Assembly: GCA_937958625.1 (NCBI GenBank) | Contig: CALGNO010000216.1 | Coordinates: 1-35,695 of the forward strand | From: an uncultured Neomegalonema sp. | Lineage (GTDB): Bacteria > Pseudomonadota > Alphaproteobacteria > Rhodobacterales > Rhodobacteraceae | DNA: 35,695 nt | Direction: 5' to 3' | The notes under the pieces: model-generated | Told to the model about the DNA's origin: nothing | Seen by the model: the letters and a program-made list of their open reading frames with translations, nothing else | Databases searched by the model: none | Position numbers and translations under genes: made by a program | In this document: piece after piece, positions 24,181 through 32,797 of the stretch | Numbering within the stretch: position 1 is the stretch's first letter | How the letters are laid out: every line of letters starts with the position of its first letter

Positions 24181-25533
24181 ATGCAGCGTATCCCACGGAA
24201 ATTATCCATCGCGGCCCTCGGGGTTGCGCTGATGCTGGGTTCGGCGGCGACGTCGGCCAAGGCGCAGTCGCTGTCCTTCATTCGCGATGCCGAAATCGAG
24301 GCGACGCTGAAGCGTATGAGCACGCCGGTCTTTCGCGCCGCCAGCATGGCCCCGGACAGCATTCGGATATTCATCGTTAACGACAAGTCCCTGAACGCAT
24401 TCGTCGTCGCCCGCAATATGGTGTTTCACACCGGGTTGCTGACGAAACTGGAAAGCCCTGAAGAGCTTTACGGGGTGATCGCCCACGAAACCGCGCATAT
24501 TGCCGCCGGTCATGCGGTGCAACGCGCCGGGGCCGTTCGTCAGGCCGCCGGGCCGGTCATCCTGTCGGTGATCCTCGGCATCGCCGCCGCCGCCGCCGGT
24601 CAGGGGGGCGCGGGGGCCGCGATTATCGCGGGGGGCCAGACCGTCGCCCAGCGGGGATTTCTGAAATACACCCGAGGGCAGGAAAGCTCGGCGGATCAGG
24701 CCGCGATTGGCTATCTGGAAAGCCTGCCGGTCGATCCCAAGGGAATGCTCACGACCCTCGAACGCCTGAAAGCGGTGGAGATCGTGTCGCTCGGTCGCCG
24801 CGACCCCTATGCGAACACGCACCCTCTTTCGGGCCAGCGCATCGCGCTGCTCGAGCGCCGGGTCAATAGCTCATCGGCGCGGGGGTATCCGGCCACGGCA
24901 GAGATCCGTTATTGGCACCAGCGGATGCGCGCAAAGCTGCGCGGCTTTCTCGATAATCCCGTGCGGGTACTGAGCGAGGTCGATCGCTCGGATCGCTCGG
25001 AGACGGCGATGATCATGCGTGCCGTCGCCCATCACCGCAGTTCTGACCTGCGTAATGCCTTGCGCGAGGTCGATGGCCTGATAGCGGCACGTCCGAACGA
25101 TGCGTATTACCACGAGTTGCGCGGGCAATTCCTGTTCGAAAGCGCGCGGCCTCGCGACGCCGTCGCCTCCTATCGACGCGCGGTGGCGCTGGCCCCGGAT
25201 GAGCCGCTGATCCAGGTGGCCTATGCCCGCGCCTTGCTGGCCCTCGATGAGCCGAGCGCGACCCAACAGGCACGCACGGCCCTACTCGCCGCCACACGGT
25301 CCGATGACCTGCATACCGAAGCCTGGCGCAGCCTGTCGGTGGCCGAGGCGCGGCTGGGGAATGATCTCGGGGCCTCGCTCGCCACGGCTGAGTTTCAGGC
25401 TCAGACAGGCTCGTTCGATGCGGCGGAGCGCAACGCGAGGCGGGTCCAGAACGGCTCGCCCACCGGATCGCCGGGCTGGATCAGGGCCGGAGACATTATT
25501 GCGGCAGTGGAACGCGCGCGTAGAAATCGCTAG
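24181..25533 (+). CDS. M48-family metalloprotease with C-terminal TPRs (BepA-like)
   Basis: A 450-residue exported protease. A signal peptide covers about 1-28 (ending AKA). The zinc site is HETAH (about 102-106) with the third ligand Glu in RGQESSADQAA (about 168). Between them lies a hydrophobic Ala/Gly-rich stretch (about 121-152). TPR-like helices fill about 275-400. This build matches periplasmic BepA/YfgC, which degrades or assists outer-membrane proteins. ATG 24181 follows GGAGGCAAGAGG. The DsbA-like gene begins 57 bases after it on the same strand, so the two may form a periplasmic quality-control unit. Confidence 0.92.
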   Translation: MQRIPRKLSIAALGVALMLGSAATSAKAQSLSFIRDAEIEATLKRMSTPVFRAASMAPDSIRIFIVNDKSLNAFVVARNMVFHTGLLTKLESPEELYGVIAHETAHIAAGHAVQRAGAVRQAAGPVILSVILGIAAAAAGQGGAGAAIIAGGQTVAQRGFLKYTRGQESSADQAAIGYLESLPVDPKGMLTTLERLKAVEIVSLGRRDPYANTHPLSGQRIALLERRVNSSSARGYPATAEIRYWHQRMRAKLRGFLDNPVRVLSEVDRSDRSETAMIMRAVAHHRSSDLRNALREVDGLIAARPNDAYYHELRGQFLFESARPRDAVASYRRAVALAPDEPLIQVAYARALLALDEPSATQQARTALLAATRSDDLHTEAWRSLSVAEARLGNDLGASLATAEFQAQTGSFDAAERNARRVQNGSPTGSPGWIRAGDIIAAVERARRNR

Positions 25534-25590
25534 AGTCGCACCATAACAAACGCGAGCGCATGAAGACGCTGCGTGAAACGAGGTAAAGAT

Positions 25591-26451
25591 ATGTTCGACA
25601 AAATCGCCGCTGTGCTCAGCATCGTTGCCGTCGGAGCATCGGGCTATGCCGTCTATCAGACGGGTCAGATGACCGGCACAGTCTCGCGCACTGCCGCGGC
25701 CCTGACGGCCCAGCAGGCCACGGGAACCACCGGCCAGACCGCCATCGTCGACGCCGCCGCCATCGAGAAATACATGGCCGAGAATCCGGTTTCCGATGCG
25801 GTGATCGAGGCGTATCTGCGAGAAAATCCCGAGGTCATGATCTCGTCGCTCGAACAATACCAGCGCGATCAGCGAAATGCGCAGCAAGAGTTGCAGGCCG
25901 CCGCCGACATCGCCCTCGTCACCGATAACGAGGAAGAGATTTTCCGGGACGGCTATTCCCTCGTTGCCGGAAATCCCGATGGCGATGTCACGGTGGTGGA
26001 GTTCAGCGACTATAATTGCGGGTTCTGCAAGCGCGCCCATGGCGAAGTTGCGAAGTTGATCGAAAGCGACGGCAATATTCGTCTCGTCGTGAAGGAATTC
26101 CCGATCCTTGGGCCCGGCTCGGTGATGGCAGGCCGCGCCGCCCTTGCATCGTCGATGCAGCAGGATGGCGAGAAATACGTCGAGTTCAACGATGCCCTGA
26201 TGATGCATCGCGGATCGCATAGCGAAGCGACGATCATGTCGATTGCGGAGGAAGTCGGCCTCGATCTCGCGCAGCTCGAAAAGGACATGGAATCCGACGA
26301 GGTTGCCGAGAAACTGAAACGGACCAACGACCTCGCCGAGATATTGTCGATCAACGGCACGCCGGCCTTCGTCATCGGAAATCAGGTCGTTCGCGGGTTT
26401 GTGCCGGCGGAAGAACTCGAGAAACTGGCTGAGGCAGCCCGGTCGAGCTAA
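25591..26451 (+). CDS. DsbA-family thiol:disulfide oxidoreductase
   Basis: A 286-residue protein. An uncleaved anchor or signal lies at about 5-22. A helical N-terminal part (about 53-105, with VSDAVIEAYLRENPEVMISS) precedes the thioredoxin fold. The active site is CGFC (about 143-146) and the cis-proline is in INGTPAFVIG (about 256-265). It oxidises or isomerises disulfides in exported proteins. The N-terminal region is like the ScsC/DsbA-Com1 type, which often oligomerises. A GTG at 25573 is in frame, but ATG 25591, eight bases after GAGG, is preferred. It follows the M48 protease gene closely. Confidence 0.92.
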   Translation: MFDKIAAVLSIVAVGASGYAVYQTGQMTGTVSRTAAALTAQQATGTTGQTAIVDAAAIEKYMAENPVSDAVIEAYLRENPEVMISSLEQYQRDQRNAQQELQAAADIALVTDNEEEIFRDGYSLVAGNPDGDVTVVEFSDYNCGFCKRAHGEVAKLIESDGNIRLVVKEFPILGPGSVMAGRAALASSMQQDGEKYVEFNDALMMHRGSHSEATIMSIAEEVGLDLAQLEKDMESDEVAEKLKRTNDLAEILSINGTPAFVIGNQVVRGFVPAEELEKLAEAARSS

Positions 26452-26485
26452 CGTGACCGTTAGGCAACGGTCGTGCCCCAGGAAC

Positions 26486-26524
26486 AACGACGCGACAATC
26501 CGGTTCCCGTTGGCGTCGTTTTCC
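26486..26524 (+). terminator. Probable terminator between the DsbA-like gene and accB
   Basis: AACGACGC (26486-26493) pairs with GCGTCGTT (26513-26520) over a 19-base loop and runs into TTCC, giving four T residues. A second stem, GACCGTT/AACGGTC (26455-26472), lies directly after the stop. The long loop lowers confidence. Confidence 0.5.
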
Positions 26525-26564
26525 TCTAACACAACGTATTCGAGAGAATTCGGGACGCGTTTTC

Positions 26565-27071
26565 ATGAGCAAAGACAAGACGGACGCTGACATCGCCTTC
26601 GTGCGCGCGCTGGCGCAAATCCTCAACGAAAACGATCTCGGCGAGATCGAGGTGGAGCGCGAATTCGGCGAAGACGACGAACTGAAAATCCGCCTGACTC
26701 GCAATGTACCGGTCGCGGCGGCCCCTGCCCCGGCACCGGTCTACGCGGCACCGTCTCAGCCTGCTCCTCAATCCTCCGTCGCGGCCACCGCCGATCCGGT
26801 CGCCGCTCAGGGGTCCGATGTCGCGGGCAGCGCCGATGCCGATGCGGTTCCGTCGCCGATGGTCGGCACTGTCTATCTTGCCCCCGAACCGGACGCAGAT
26901 ACCTTCGTCAAGGTCGGTGATACCGTCACCCAGGGCCAGACGATCCTGATCGTCGAGGCCATGAAAACGATGAACCAGATACCGGCCCCGCGCGCCGGAA
27001 CGGTCACCGCAATCTACGTTTCCGACTCCGAGCCGGTGGAGTACGGCTCCCCGCTGATGACGATCGCCTGA
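26565..27071 (+). CDS. accB: Acetyl-CoA carboxylase biotin carboxyl carrier protein
   Basis: A 168-residue carrier. The N-terminal part (about 1-47) is followed by an Ala/Pro-rich linker (about 48-90) and the biotinyl domain. Biotin is attached to Lys in EAMKTM (about 134). It carries carboxybiotin from AccC to the carboxyltransferase in the first step of fatty-acid synthesis. Its stop overlaps the accC start by one base (TGATG). The ribosome site ahead of ATG 26565 is weak (CGGGACG). Confidence 0.97.
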   Translation: MSKDKTDADIAFVRALAQILNENDLGEIEVEREFGEDDELKIRLTRNVPVAAAPAPAPVYAAPSQPAPQSSVAATADPVAAQGSDVAGSADADAVPSPMVGTVYLAPEPDADTFVKVGDTVTQGQTILIVEAMKTMNQIPAPRAGTVTAIYVSDSEPVEYGSPLMTIA

Positions 27072-28423
27072 TGTTCGACAAGATTCTGATCGCCAACCGG
27101 GGCGAGATCGCCCTGCGTATCCAGCGCGCTTGCCGCGAGATGGGCATTGTCTCGGTTGCGGCACATTCCACCGCTGACAGCGATGCCATGCATGTGCGTC
27201 TCGCCGATGAGAGCGTCTGTATCGGCCCACCCAAGGCCGCCGACAGCTATCTCAACATTCCGGCCATCATCACCGCCTGCGAGTTGACCGGCGCCCAAGC
27301 GGTCCATCCCGGCTATGGATTTTTGTCCGAGAATGCGAATTTCTCGCGCATCGTCGCCGAGCACGACATCGCCTTTATCGGCCCGACCGCCGATCACATC
27401 ACCATGATGGGCGACAAGATCACCGCCAAGGACACGATGAAGCGCCTCGGGGTGCCCGTGGTCCCCGGCTCGGACGGTGCAATCCGCGAGGATGACGAGG
27501 CGATGCGGGTGGCCGACGAAATCGGTTATCCCGTGCTGGTCAAGGCCGCATCCGGCGGCGGTGGTCGCGGTATGAAGGTGGCGACGTCCCGCGAAGACTT
27601 GTCCCATGCCCTCTCCACCGCACGCACCGAAGCGAAGGCCGGGTTCGGTGATGAGACCGTCTATCTGGAAAAATACCTCGGCAAGCCCCGGCACATCGAA
27701 ATCCAGATCATGGCGGACAGCCACGGCAATGTGGTTCATCTCGGCGAGCGCGACTGCTCGTTGCAACGCCGCCATCAGAAGGTGCTGGAGGAGGCCCCCG
27801 GCCCGTCGATCACCGCTCAGGAGCGCGCCGACATCGGGATGCGCTGCGCCAATGCCCTGCGGGAGATCGGATATCTCGGCGCGGGAACCATCGAGTTTCT
27901 GTATGAAAACGGTGAGTTTTACTTCATCGAGATGAATACCCGGCTTCAGGTCGAACATCCCGTGACCGAGATGGTTTACGGCGTCGATCTGGTGCGCGAG
28001 CAGATCCGCGTCGCCTATGGCGAGGAGCTGTCATTCAAGCAAGAAGACCTGATCCCCAACGGCCATGCCATCGAGTGCCGGATCAATGCCGAGAACCCGC
28101 ATACCTTCGCGCCCTCGCCCGGCACCGTCCAACGCTATCATCCGCCCGGCGGCCTCGGGGTTCGTATGGATTCCGGTATTTATGCCGGGTATCGCATCCC
28201 GCCCTATTACGACAGTCTGATCGGCAAGCTGATCGTCCATGGCCGCGACCGCCCGGAATGTGTCGCCCGCCTGCGCCGTGCCCTGGCCGAGACGATCATC
28301 GACGGCGTCGAGACGACGGTCCCGCTCTTTCATGCCTTGCTCGATTCACCCGATGTCGCGACGGGTGACTATGACATTCACTGGCTGGAAGACTGGTTGA
28401 GCGCGAAGTTGCCGGGGGAATAA
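27071..28423 (+). CDS. accC: Acetyl-CoA carboxylase, biotin carboxylase subunit
   Basis: A 450-residue ATP-grasp enzyme that carboxylates the biotin on AccB. The glycine-rich ATP loop is GGGGRGMK (about 162-169), the metal/catalytic region is [17 protein letters not shown] (about 280-296) and the N-terminal motif is [10 protein letters not shown]. Length fits the family. It is translationally coupled to accB through TGATG. An AT-rich hairpin (28433-28451) follows, which may end the transcript. Confidence 0.97.
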   Translation: MFDKILIANRGEIALRIQRACREMGIVSVAAHSTADSDAMHVRLADESVCIGPPKAADSYLNIPAIITACELTGAQAVHPGYGFLSENANFSRIVAEHDIAFIGPTADHITMMGDKITAKDTMKRLGVPVVPGSDGAIREDDEAMRVADEIGYPVLVKAASGGGGRGMKVATSREDLSHALSTARTEAKAGFGDETVYLEKYLGKPRHIEIQIMADSHGNVVHLGERDCSLQRRHQKVLEEAPGPSITAQERADIGMRCANALREIGYLGAGTIEFLYENGEFYFIEMNTRLQVEHPVTEMVYGVDLVREQIRVAYGEELSFKQEDLIPNGHAIECRINAENPHTFAPSPGTVQRYHPPGGLGVRMDSGIYAGYRIPPYYDSLIGKLIVHGRDRPECVARLRRALAETIIDGVETTVPLFHALLDSPDVATGDYDIHWLEDWLSAKLPGE

Positions 28424-28432
28424 CGCTTAAAT

Positions 28433-28451
28433 AAAAATTGAAGCAATTTTT
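28433..28451. terminator. AT-rich hairpin after accC
   Basis: AAAAATTG (28433-28440) and CAATTTTT (28444-28451) are perfect complements around a 3-base loop. T residues in the right arm could serve as the release tract, but the stem is all A/T apart from one pair, so its strength is doubtful. The composition changes here from GC-rich coding to an AT-rich spacer before the TadG-like gene. Confidence 0.4.
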
Positions 28452-28582
28452 AAGTAAAATGACCAGCCGCCCTAAACCAAAGAATTTCGACTAATATTAT
28501 TTTACCATCGTACTTTATTGAAGCGAAACTATCTGACCGTATTTTGTGACTGAGTGAAGTCCAATATGGCGGTCCAATACAC

Positions 28583-29959
28583 ATGATCAATCTGCTGAAA
28601 GCGTCTTTTCGAGGCCTTGGCAAATCTGCCCATGCGCCAGCCGGAGAGGCACGTCGTTTCGGTCGTTTCCGCTCTGACGAACGTGGCGGCGTTGTTATCA
28701 TGGCAGGCTTCATCATCCCGATCGTTACCGCTGCGACGATGTTCTCGCTCGAAATGGCGAAGCACCAATCCGGCGTATCTGCCGTTCGTAACGTGGCGGA
28801 TTCCGCCCTGCTGATCGGTGCGCGGAGCATGAGCGAGGATCTGCTGACAGATCCGAACTTCAACGCTTACAAAAGCAACAAAAGAGCGCAAGAGCTGACC
28901 AACAGCGCCTTCAAGAATATGAGCCAGCGCATGAAGCTGGATACCGACCTGCACGATCTCGAAGCGAATTTCGTTATCGGCGAAGACAGCGTCGAGGGCA
29001 CGCTGAAGTATCGCGGCAATCGCGACTCTCTCTTCAGCCTTTTTGACAAAAGCCTGTTCAAGGTCGAGATCGACGCGAAGGCGGCTGTACCCATTCGCCA
29101 GCGCATCGACTTTCACTTCGTGATCGATACGTCGGCCTCGATGAATGTGGGCGCAAGCAAGGACGATCAGCGCATTATGATTCAGGAGACGGGGTGCGCC
29201 TTTGCCTGTCACCGCGGGGGACCAAAATCGCAGCCGGATTACCTGCGCTCGCGCGGGGCGAAAATGAGGATCGACATCGTCGCCAATGCGGTGTCCGAGG
29301 CCCTCGGCCAACTGCAACGAATTCCTGGCCAACAGGCCGAAATCTTTGTCGGTCTGCACACGTTCTCCAACACGGCGGACACACCCGCCCCCCTGACGAA
29401 CGACCTCGAAAAAGTAGCGAAGGCGTTGGAAAAGCTCGATACGGTGAACCGGGTCGGTGAAGGCGGCACGAACTATCACTACTCGTTCAATCAGATCGGC
29501 GATGAGATCGCCAATGCTGATCGCGCCCCGAACGCTGTTCTTCCCACCAGTCGCTATGTCATCGTTCTGACGGACGGTATCGGCGGCAGCGTTCAGTGGA
29601 CCCATCCGACACAGCATCAGTTCCGGATGGACCCGAATTTCAGAACCTTCCAGCCAAGGCTCGCCTATGCACAGGGCCTCGATCCGTCGGCCTGTCGGGA
29701 ATTCAAGAACCTGAAAAACACCAAGGTCGCCGTCATGGAGCTGGAATATCTGCCCGCAGGCCGCTCCGGCAGTCACATCGGCATCGTCGAGTGGTTCGTC
29801 GAAAATGTCCTGAGACGCCGGGTCGGGAAGAATGTCCATAGCTGCGCGTCGTCCGAAGAACTGGTCTATCGCGCCGATGATGACGAAGAGATCCGCGAGA
29901 ATGTCGAGGACATGATCGCTGATGTTATCAGAAAGCTGGGACTGCGCCTGACGAGTTGA
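28583..29959 (+). CDS. TadG-like protein with von Willebrand factor A domain
   Basis: A 458-residue protein of the Flp pilus-associated TadE/TadG group. One transmembrane segment lies at about 37-58, after the charged start DERGGV, with the family's conserved Glu following in LEMAKHQSG. The VWA domain begins with a MIDAS motif DTSASMN (about 178-184). It then has TGCAFACHRG (about 198-207) and DGIGGS (about 330), where MIDAS loops are expected. No other tad genes are in the window, so it is an orphan. It may be surface- or periplasm-exposed, binding divalent metal and a partner protein. ATG 28583 has only a weak ribosome site. It sits between accC and aat. Confidence 0.85.
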   Translation: MINLLKASFRGLGKSAHAPAGEARRFGRFRSDERGGVVIMAGFIIPIVTAATMFSLEMAKHQSGVSAVRNVADSALLIGARSMSEDLLTDPNFNAYKSNKRAQELTNSAFKNMSQRMKLDTDLHDLEANFVIGEDSVEGTLKYRGNRDSLFSLFDKSLFKVEIDAKAAVPIRQRIDFHFVIDTSASMNVGASKDDQRIMIQETGCAFACHRGGPKSQPDYLRSRGAKMRIDIVANAVSEALGQLQRIPGQQAEIFVGLHTFSNTADTPAPLTNDLEKVAKALEKLDTVNRVGEGGTNYHYSFNQIGDEIANADRAPNAVLPTSRYVIVLTDGIGGSVQWTHPTQHQFRMDPNFRTFQPRLAYAQGLDPSACREFKNLKNTKVAVMELEYLPAGRSGSHIGIVEWFVENVLRRRVGKNVHSCASSEELVYRADDDEEIRENVEDMIADVIRKLGLRLTS

Positions 29960-29965
29960 TCCCAC

Positions 29966-29994
29966 GGGCTGGCCATTCGAGACGTGGCCAGCCC
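29966..29994. terminator. Strong hairpin after the TadG-like gene
   Basis: A perfect 10-base stem, GGGCTGGCCA (29966-29975) and TGGCCAGCCC (29985-29994), with a 9-base loop, begins 7 bases after the stop. No T-run follows, so it may stabilise the 3' end or work with Rho; intrinsic termination is uncertain. Confidence 0.55.
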
Positions 29995-30066
29995 GATCAC
30001 ACTTTCGAGACAATACGAACTCTTGCGGCCCTTGGCCTCCTCCGATTTCTGTCGCACAGTCATCCC

Positions 30067-30711
30067 ATGACAGAGGCCATCGACCTTTCCGCCGAATTGC
30101 TGCTCAGCGCCTATGCCGCCGGAATATTTCCGATGGGCAGCGACAGCGACCCGGATACGCTCTATTGGGTCGATCCGCCAAAGCGAGGCATCCTGCCGCT
30201 CGACGGCCTGCATGTGTCACGCTCCCTGCGCAAGAAAATCATGCGCGGCGGTTTCGAGATCAGGGTCAACGCGGACTTCACCGGCACCATGGCCGATTGT
30301 GCCGACCGCTCCGAGACATGGATCAACACCGCCATCATCGATTCCTACGCCGACCTGCACCGACGCGGTTTTGCCCATAGCGTCGAGACCTGGGCGAATG
30401 GCGAGCGCGTCGGCGGCCTTTATGGGGTCAGCCTCGGCGCGGGCTTTTTTGGCGAGAGCATGTTCAGCCGCGCACCCGATGCGAGCAAGATTGCCCTTGT
30501 CTGGCTGGTGGCGCGGTTGCGCGCGGGCGGGTTTTCGCTGTTGGATACCCAGTTCACCACGAGCCATCTTGAAAGCCTCGGCGCGATAGAAATCGCCCGC
30601 AAGGATTATAAGCTGATGCTCGGCGCGGCCATCGGCACCGGGGCACGGTTTCACGATCTGGATGATGGCGCGCCGCCCGAAACCGTGCTGGCGCTGGCTA
30701 TGAGCCCTTAA
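30067..30711 (+). CDS. aat: Leucyl/phenylalanyl-tRNA-protein transferase
   Basis: A 214-residue enzyme that adds Leu or Phe to the N-terminus of proteins starting with Arg or Lys, marking them for the ClpS/ClpAP N-degron pathway. Typical motifs are LLSAYAAGIFPMG (about 12-24), YWVDPPKRGILPLD (about 33-46), GERVGGLYGVSLG (about 113-125) and FFGESMFSRAPDASK (about 128-142). ATG 30067 is where the family match starts; the frame is open upstream. Its stop overlaps the convergent DUF2237 stop by 4 bases (both within TTAA). Confidence 0.95.
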   Translation: MTEAIDLSAELLLSAYAAGIFPMGSDSDPDTLYWVDPPKRGILPLDGLHVSRSLRKKIMRGGFEIRVNADFTGTMADCADRSETWINTAIIDSYADLHRRGFAHSVETWANGERVGGLYGVSLGAGFFGESMFSRAPDASKIALVWLVARLRAGGFSLLDTQFTTSHLESLGAIEIARKDYKLMLGAAIGTGARFHDLDDGAPPETVLALAMSP

Positions 30712-31097
30712 TTCGCGTCGACCGCGTTGGACAGCAATGCGGCATAGGGAACGATGGTCGCCGCCTCGCGGTGGGTCGCGCGCAAGACAACCTTCGGGGC
30801 CTTGCCGGCATCATAGGCCTCGCGCCAGCGCGCCGCGCACAGGCACCAGCGATCCCCCGGCTTCAATCCCGCAAAGCCAAATTCCGGGCGCGGGGTCGAA
30901 AGGTCGTTACCCCGGCTCTTGGAGAATTCTAGAAAATCTGCGGTCATCAGGGCGCAAACTGTATGCGCCCCGGCATCGCTGATATGCGCCTCGCAACAGC
31001 CATTTCGCAAGAAACCGGTGACGGGATCGACGGAACACGGCTGCAACGCCTCACCCAGAATATTGACGGATTTGGCGGTGCCTTCTGGCAGAGTCAT
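30708..31097 (-). CDS. DUF2237 family protein
   Basis: A 129-residue protein matching DUF2237: NILGEALQPCSVDPVTGFLRNG near the start (first half shown is about residues 12-33), a CC pair (about 34-35), FLEFSKSRGNDLSTPRPEFGFAGLKPGDRWCLCAARW in the middle and conserved Cys residues throughout. The function is unknown. ATG 31097 follows GAGG. The gene is adjacent and convergent to aat, a common pairing in this group. Confidence 0.9.
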   Translation of the reverse strand: MTLPEGTAKSVNILGEALQPCSVDPVTGFLRNGCCEAHISDAGAHTVCALMTADFLEFSKSRGNDLSTPRPEFGFAGLKPGDRWCLCAARWREAYDAGKAPKVVLRATHREAATIVPYAALLSNAVDAN

Positions 31098-31180
31098 AAG
31101 CGGCGTGCCTCGTTTTGTTTCGACTGAACAGGTTGCCTCAAGAGAAAGACAAGTCGAAAATCATTTCGGCCTGCTATTGA

Positions 31181-31212
31181 AGCCATCCCCCAAGATAGCG
31201 CAAGGGATGGCT
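31181..31212. terminator. Hairpin between the DUF2237 and creatinase genes
   Basis: AGCCATCCC (31181-31189) pairs perfectly with GGGATGGCT (31204-31212) over a 14-base loop. It lies just beyond the creatinase stop on the minus strand. On that strand no proper T-run follows, so it is only a probable terminator. Confidence 0.5.
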
Positions 31213-31244
31213 TTGGAAGGGACTGCGTCCTTTTGGACCAGACG

Positions 31245-32480
31245 TCAGGCCGCAACGATATTGTGTTCTGGCCCATAGCCGAAGCCGGTGATGTTCTCAG
31301 GCCCGTCCTCGCCGAGCACGACAATGTCATGCTCGCGATAGCCCCCGGCACCCGCCATGCCCTGCGGCATGGTCAACATCGGCTCCATTGAGACCACCAT
31401 CCCCTTGGTCAGTTCGGTGTCGATGTCCTCACGCAGCTCCAGCCCCGCCTCGCGGCCATAGTAATGCGAGAGCACGCCGAACGAATGGCCGTATCCGAAC
31501 GAGCGGTATTGCAGCAGGTCGCGTGCCTCGAAAAACCCGTTGATCTCGGCGCAAATGCCCGAGCAGGTCGCGCCCTTTTTGATCAGCGACAGGCCCAGCT
31601 CATGCGCGCCCACATTCGCCTCCCAGATCGCGAGCGATGCCGCGTCCGGCTCGCCGATGAACAGCGTTCGCTCCAGCGCGGTATAATAGCCGGAAATCAT
31701 CGGGAAGGTGTTGAGGCTGAGAATATCTCCCGCCTCCAGCCGCCGGGTCGTGACCGGGTTGTGGGCACCATCGGTATTGAGGCCGGACTGGAACCAGACC
31801 CAATTGTCGCGCAACTCGCTGTCGGGGTGAGAGCGCGCGATTTCAGCCTCCATCGCGTCCCGGCCCGCCATCGCGACGTCAATCTCGCGCGTGCCGACCC
31901 GGATCGCATCGCGCATGGCCTCGCCACCAATATCAGCCACCCGCGCGCCCTCGCGGATCAGTGCGATTTCCTCGGCGGATTTAACCATGCGTTGGGCCAT
32001 GGTCGCGCCCGCGATGTCGGTGGTTTCTGCCCCCAGAAACTCGGACAGCTTCGCGTGCTGGGCGAGGGTCAGGTGATCGCCCTCGATCCCGACGCGCTTC
32101 GCTTTGCCGGTGATATCGCGCACCGCCCGCCAATAGTTGTCGCGCTGCCAGTCGGTATAGACGACATTCTCATCCGCCGAACGCCGCCAGGGCTGGCCGC
32201 CATCGATATTGGCGGAGACGGTAACCGACCGATCCTGCGTCACGACACAGGCATAGGGCCGCCCGAAAGCGCAGTAGAGACACCCCGAATAATACGCGAC
32301 CCCGTGCATCGACGTCAGGACTGTCGCGTCGATGCCTTGCTGCGCCATGATCTCACGCAGGCCCGCCAGCCGCCGGTCATATTCAGCGCGGCTGAAAATC
32401 ATCGGGGCTTTTTCGCCGTTGTGGAACGTGAAAAACTCAGGGCGAACAGTCGGTTCGGATTTGAAACGTGCTTGAGTCAT
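31245..32480 (-). CDS. Creatinase (creatine amidinohydrolase), M24 family
   Basis: A 411-residue pita-bread-fold enzyme that hydrolyses creatine to sarcosine and urea. Long stretches match remembered Pseudomonas putida creatinase: SANIDGGQPWRR, VYTDWQRDNYW, WFQSGLNTDGAHNPVTTRR (with the catalytic His, about 230) and FGYGHSFGVLSHYYGREAG. In related M24 peptidases metal ligands would be present; the close creatinase match argues for the non-metal enzyme. ATG 32480 has GGAGG ahead; an in-frame TTG at 32492 overlaps that site. The gene is alone on its strand. Its product sarcosine suits the flavoprotein at the left edge, although 30 kb apart. Related enzymes can act on ectoine-type or other substrates, so the specificity is very likely but not proven. 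Confidence 0.87.
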   Translation of the reverse strand: MTQARFKSEPTVRPEFFTFHNGEKAPMIFSRAEYDRRLAGLREIMAQQGIDATVLTSMHGVAYYSGCLYCAFGRPYACVVTQDRSVTVSANIDGGQPWRRSADENVVYTDWQRDNYWRAVRDITGKAKRVGIEGDHLTLAQHAKLSEFLGAETTDIAGATMAQRMVKSAEEIALIREGARVADIGGEAMRDAIRVGTREIDVAMAGRDAMEAEIARSHPDSELRDNWVWFQSGLNTDGAHNPVTTRRLEAGDILSLNTFPMISGYYTALERTLFIGEPDAASLAIWEANVGAHELGLSLIKKGATCSGICAEINGFFEARDLLQYRSFGYGHSFGVLSHYYGREAGLELREDIDTELTKGMVVSMEPMLTMPQGMAGAGGYREHDIVVLGEDGPENITGFGYGPEHNIVAA

Positions 32481-32797
32481 CGTGACCTCCAAAAAGCGCG
32501 GAAGTCAGAGGCGAACCTCCAATCTTCCGATTGAAAGTCCCGGCGTTCAGGATGGGAACGAGCGAGAGCGCGGCGGCTCTTCGGCGACGCCATCGCCAAT
32601 TTGCTCAAGGGCGAGATAATCACCTCGCGCCGCCGGACGCTTCGCCGCCAGCGTCACAGAATGTCGTTTTCGATGCCGGTGCAGGCAAATAAGCGGGGAA
32701 GAATTCGCCTCGGCGCTGCGCCATCCCGACTCGCGCCTTGACCCCACCGCACCGGGGCGCGAAAAGGCTGGCGACTACTCAAATTCAGGAAACCGCC
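32481..32797. other. Divergent spacer between creatinase and thrS
   Basis: About 317 bases. It must hold both promoters. An open frame of 66 codons on the minus strand (32547-32747) is rich in Arg and Ser and has no family match that I recognise, so it is not called. No leader attenuator or T-box structure is seen ahead of thrS. Confidence 0.4.

Noticed and set aside
26455..26472. GACCGTT/AACGGTC hairpin as an intrinsic terminator
   Set aside because: No T-run follows; the next stem at 26486-26524 is the better candidate.
32547..32747. 66-codon minus-strand frame between creatinase and thrS
   Set aside because: No ribosome site, Arg/Ser-rich composition and no recognised family.
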